Origin: Phoebastria nigripes | Taxonomy: Eukaryota; Chordata; Aves; Procellariiformes; Diomedeidae | Length of the DNA: 64,000 nt | Reading direction: 5' to 3' | NCBI GenBank assembly: GCA_035582835.1 | Contig: JAYKAV010002971.1 | Coordinates: 186,001-250,000, forward strand | Shown: piece by piece, positions 59,322-64,000 of the stretch | Layout of the letters: every line of letters begins with the position of its first letter | Position numbering within the stretch: position 1 is the first letter of the stretch | The notes under the pieces: generated by a model | Seen by the model: only the letters and a program-made list of their open reading frames with translations | What the model was told of the DNA's origin: nothing | Database searches by the model: none | Program-made: the position numbers and the translations under genes

Positions 59322-62300
59322 GGGCAGAGGCAGCGATTGCTTGGCACCAAAGATGAGCAGGAGACACTTCTTCAAACCTGAAATATCTCCTCATGGCTCC
59401 AGGCAGGACTACCTAAAACTGGGATTGATGGTGAGATGCTTCTCTCATCCCGGCATCATCGCAAGCTGTACAGTTCATGCCAGCAGCTGTGCTGGGTGGG
59501 CTGAGCATGCCAAAGCCCTTTGCTTCCACCCCAGTTAGGTGCAGAAGGTTCCCACCCCATCCTGCTTCTCCCTACATGCGCCTCATGGCCCCGCATTTAG
59601 CTTCAATTCGGGGAGTTTGACATCTGGGGCTAGCTTGGGTAGTCAGGCCAGCCGTTATGCTGCCATCTTGTGTGAAACCGTGAAGGCCCTTTGGTAAGTG
59701 GAAGAAAAAAACTAGTGCACAATGGCTTTTAATGTCCAAAAGAGTCGTGGTGATAATGCTTTTCAGTTGCTGCGGAGAGACATCTTGCCATACCTACAGA
59801 ATTTGATTGAAGTATTTTAGTGTTTGCAGATTCAGTTGGAGTTAAACTGTTTTTAAAAGACATCTTGCATTTTTCTCATGAATTTTTGCTTTCGTAAGGA
59901 TCAAATACAGGTCAGGGGTAAGACTCTCTCAGTACTTTAATGGTGCATTTCTTACATTAATGTTCAGTTTTCTTTCTATAGCAAGTGAAATTCTGGGGAT
60001 TTATAATGGTTGGTTTGTGGACAATTAGTACATTTTTTCTTCTTTTGTAGTCTCTTCCATCTGATATGTACCTTCACCTTCATTTGAATACCATTTTTCT
60101 AGGTGTGAGAATAGTCTCAAAAAACTAACAAAAGACCCCCTCCCATATTACATAGGAAACACAATAAATAATTATTTTTTATTATTTTGAAAACATGGAA
60201 CATCAAAAAAGACTTTTCTACTTAAGGGGTAGGTCAAGCCATGGCACACTGGCCAGTTAAAGTAGGTTTGCAGTAGCTTGGCACTATCAGAGCAGCACAA
60301 AGGAGAGAAAGTGCCATGGGGCATCTGGTCCCTAACTTGCAGTTGATGTATTTCCTTGCAGCCTGTATAATTCAGCCCAATGCCTTGCACAGCAGAAGAT
60401 GGGTTCCCAGTCTCTCACTAGCAGAAATACTCCTGCTGCACTCTTTTGGTAGGCAGTGGTGCTGTTTCAGTGCTTCCTGAAGCGTAGGCAGTAGGGACAT
60501 GGGAAGACTTTCTGGCACAGATGCTTAAGATAGGGTGTTGCCCTTAGTCCAAGCAAACTGCCATTCTTGACGCGCATGCCCAGATCCACACCGCTCACAA
60601 TGCCATCGCAACTGGGAAGGCTGTGCAAACCTGCTGCGGAAGACTGGTGGTGGCTGGTGGCTTAGACATGAATTGCAAAATGGCCCTGCATAAGAATTAT
60701 CTGAACTGCTGACCTGAATCTGTCTGTAGTCGAGGTAGTAAGGCAATTAGACACAAAAATCATTAATAATTTAGCTTAATTGAAACCTAGCAATTCAGCC
60801 TTCCTGTACGATTTCAAGTGATTTCAACTGTTTGGAAAGCATGACCTGTCTCTGTTGTTCCAGTACTTAAATAATGTGGGAGAAAATAAAAATTGTCACT
60901 AGAACCGATATTTAAAGAACTTGGGTTGGTTTTTTTCTCATTAATTTGAACTCGTGAATTCTCAGAGCTGGCTCTGGTTATATTTTCAAATAAAGGCTGA
61001 AGCCTCTCTTTGTGTGTGGATAAGGTAAGCTGGAAGATGTAACTGGCTGTTGTAAAAGGCGGGGCTTTCATCTAGTAGACACACTAAAGCAGATGGGTGT
61101 GCTGAGTACGCTTCAGCCAGGCTAAATGGAAAGAGCAATTAAATGCCCCTCCACATAGTTGTTGCTGAAACAACAGGAAGCAGAAATAACAAGAGTAAAA
61201 TAAGCCATGCTACCAGAGAGGTTTCCCTGGGACTGGGAGCAGATTTGGAGGCAAGGGAGTTTATTGGTTGCAGCTGCTGGTAGAAGTCAGAAAAGATCAG
61301 GGAAACCAGGAGAAATGCAATAAACAGCAAAAGTAGCAGCTGGGGTTGAGAAGGAGAAGAGGCAGAATGAATTCTAGGACCAAAGAGGTGGACAGTAATT
61401 TCTGGGCTGCTTGTTGATTTACTCTTGTGGCATTTAGGAAAATAAGATGTTCTTCATAAATGAACAACACAACACCACATAGATACTTGGTTCCCATACT
61501 CCTTAGGAAAACAATGTATTGGCCTTAATCTATAGGGCGCTTGAAGCCATATGCTGTGTGCTGCAACTTAGCATGACTCCATCAGCCAGGACCACGGAGC
61601 CTTTACGTGCTACAAGAACCCAAAATTACCCATGAAGAAGAGGAGAAAATCCACCCCTGGCATCCATTGCAGCGTTAGCGTGCAGGATGAATTACGCTGA
61701 CGTCCAGAAGAGTAAGGTTCCAGTTCACATCGCTTGCTGGGCTTGAGAGAAATTTGAGCTACTGGCAGAAAGATTGTATTGCCTCTCGGGGACTGCTGGG
61801 CATGATGCTTTTGCAGTACTCTTAGCCATCTATCCTATAATGCTCATATCATCTGTAACCACTTATCTCACCTATCTCCTGGCAGGCAGGATCGAGAGAA
61901 GAAACCAAGGGAAAATACCACTCTTCTTGCAACACTGTGAGAGGATTTAAAGCCATTTGTGAAACAAAAGTAGGAAATGATCACAGCTAAGAAAGTGTTT
62001 TAAAGGCGCTCTCTGAGGACTTTGACTGCAGCGGTATGAATTTAGTATTCATGGTATTAACGGCGAAATTCTAAACTGAATAGGAAATTAACTTTCTCAC
62101 TTGAGGTTATATTGCAGTGGTAAAGTGATCCTAATTATTTTGAAGACTAAATGCTATGGTTAGGGGTAAATCAGGTTCCAAAAAGAAAGAAATCAATAAT
62201 GCAAAGACAAATTTCAAGGATTTCAAATAATAAAACCAGGGAGAGAGGTTTGTACCAAATACAACAGAAGCTCCCTTTGGTGAAACATGTGTAAGGTGAA

Positions 62301-64000
62301 GTCTTGAGTGGATACCTCATGCATACAATTTAATGAGAAGAAAACATAAATCAAATAAGACTGGGTCAAAACATAGCCAAAGGGATTATACCAAAAATCA
62401 GGGCTTTAAGAAATGGGTTGTTGTGCAGAGACACACAATTGATCGTTTTGGTCTCCTCCACGATCTTTCTGCCTCCTGGGCTCTGTTTCAGAAATCAGTA
62501 GAATGATTTTTTATTAAGTTCAGTTTTCTTTTAACTCGTATCAGCAGTCACTGAAATAATGTTTTTACCCCCTTCTGTACAGTTGATTGGCACATCCTCG
62601 TTTCACACACTCATTTTATAAATCTTTTAATGCTTCCTCTGATAGGGTCACAGGAAAATGGTCCAAGACAAATGGGAGATCTAATCTTCAGATAGTTAGC
62701 GTAGTGTCTGGCAGACGAAGAGAAAGCAGAGAAAACACTGAGATGTACCTGCAGAGGCACAGAACAAATCAGAAGAGATGATTGAAATGCAGAAAGGGCC
62801 AGCAGACCCACACCTGAGGGCTATGTGAAATGCTGAGTGCCCCATTACCAAGGTACTGGTGTGGTAACAGTGCAAAAAGGGCAATTCAAGTGCTGGGTAG
62901 TCTTGGATGTTCATAAGTATGGTTATAGATTAACCCAATTAGTTTTGTGCTTATTAGGGCTGGGGAAGAAAGGCTGAGAAAGGCTTGCTGAAACAAATTC
63001 CGAAAGGGAAAGAAGAGCAAGCAAGATGTACCTAACGACTTGCATGAAGGATAACAGGCTGGACTGTAAAACGTTATCAACCAGCACACAAGAAAAGGGG
63101 GTCAGGGACCTTTCAGAACACCTATTCAGCCAAATGGAAATCTGACAGCAATCGATAACTGGAGCAGATTTCAAAAGAGGTTTTCAGGTGCATAATCTCA
63201 CCACAGGCCAGTGGGAATTGTGCTCCTAAATCCCTTACACACTAATCCCTACTTCTGCATAGCTATTAAGAAAAATGACAAACATGTAGCAAGGACTGTA
63301 GGTAGCCTGATATTAGCATGTATAAAATGTGTAGTGGTAGCATCTCTTTGAGCTTGAACTCATCACTCGGTAGCTTTGGCTGAGCAGGAGTTTATTATTC
63401 ATAACTCTAAAATCCACCCCATCTCATTTCATCTTCTGAGCTGTACAATCAATAATTCAAGTATGCATTTTAAGAAGATTTCCAAATTAAGCCAGACACC
63501 CTAATGTATAGGACATACCACACAGATTAGTATACACAACAGCTTCTCGGTGAGCCAAGATAAGAGCAGCATAGTGATTTGGAGAATATGAATATCATTA
63601 CACTGAAGAGATGCTTAGAGCAGTAGGCAGGGAATAAGGTCCAAGCATTGGAATTGCTTTTCAGATGTGACGCTCAATATATTTTGGAGATTTGTATCCA
63701 ATACCAGGTCCCTGTAAATTGACTGGCAAATTGATGTGTCCTCTATCACGAGGCTCTTTCACCGGTCACAGTCAAACCCCCAAATACCGTTAACAATGAT
63801 AGAAATTAAGTCTGATTTTCCAACAAGCTGCTACGGGAATTTCGCCTTTCGTTCATCTTTTGTGCTCTTCAGTACTACACATCGTGGAGAATTACAGTCT
63901 ATGAAGACCCTCAGATGGAGGAACAAACAGAAGCAGCAAATTCCTGTTTCAGCACTCAAACGCTGAGCTACAAATGAGTTGGAGATGGTGTCAGTTCTGT
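59322..64000. other. Non-coding stretch to the window end
   Basis: No gene, RNA or recognisable repeat was found. Open frames are short. One hydrophobic minus-strand frame at 61139-61330 begins with TTG rather than ATG. Base composition alternates between T-rich (59.7-60.2 kb) and A-rich (61.1-63.1 kb) on the + strand. Confidence 0.55.

Noticed and set aside
61139..61330. Hydrophobic 63-residue minus-strand frame resembling a membrane micropeptide
   Set aside because: The first codon is TTG, no ATG is available at that position, and there is no supporting context.
1..64000. CRISPR arrays, operons, ribosome binding sites and phage-like genes
   Set aside because: The sequence is vertebrate nuclear DNA; nothing repeated and spaced like CRISPR was found, and the only spaced array is the CCAAT array.
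1..64000. Known vertebrate microRNA and tRNA genes
   Set aside because: I looked for familiar mature microRNA sequences and tRNA box motifs by eye and found none; a covariance-model scan was not possible.

Overview
This is a stretch of vertebrate nuclear DNA, almost certainly avian. The strongest marker is a CR1 LINE 3' end at 28173-28625 that still encodes the C-terminus of CR1 ORF2. There are also much older CR1 pieces near 56 and 57.5 kb and several decayed palindromic repeats of the kind seen in birds, turtles and crocodilians. Tandem and interspersed repeats are otherwise sparse, no SINE was recognised, and bacterial-type gene organisation is absent. Roughly 37 isolated single N bases and one 630-base N gap show that this is a draft assembly.

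No complete protein-coding gene can be supported. The open frames are short, mostly lack an ATG, or run through low-complexity DNA. From 1 to about 54 kb the sequence is AT-rich, non-coding and repeat-poor, with A generally exceeding T on the + strand. At 54.06-55.53 kb lies the only CpG island. It holds an (CTG)8 run, a good minus-strand splice-donor motif at 54171-54172, the N gap (54329-54958), a (GCACC)5 run, and a tandem array of about 95-bp units carrying CCAAT boxes. To the right of the island the A/T bias reverses for several kilobases. The simplest reading is a promoter whose main product runs leftward on the minus strand. On that reading the first exon is partly lost in the gap and the left 54 kb is mostly its first intron, possibly with divergent transcription to the right. 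The gene was not identified.

The right flank (55.5-64 kb) holds the old repeat cluster: a CR1 relic at 55983-56130, a second CR1 relic at 57250-57930 split by an inserted palindromic element, and a 251-bp inverted repeat at 59071-59321 whose arms are about 87% identical by hand alignment.

The most unusual features are (1) the CCAAT array, built as A-B-A-B with forward CCAAT boxes every 94-95 bp, close to nine helical turns, and (2) the 251-bp foldback sequence. Two G-run plus polypurine tracts in opposite orientation (34.5 and 46.6 kb) are also notable.
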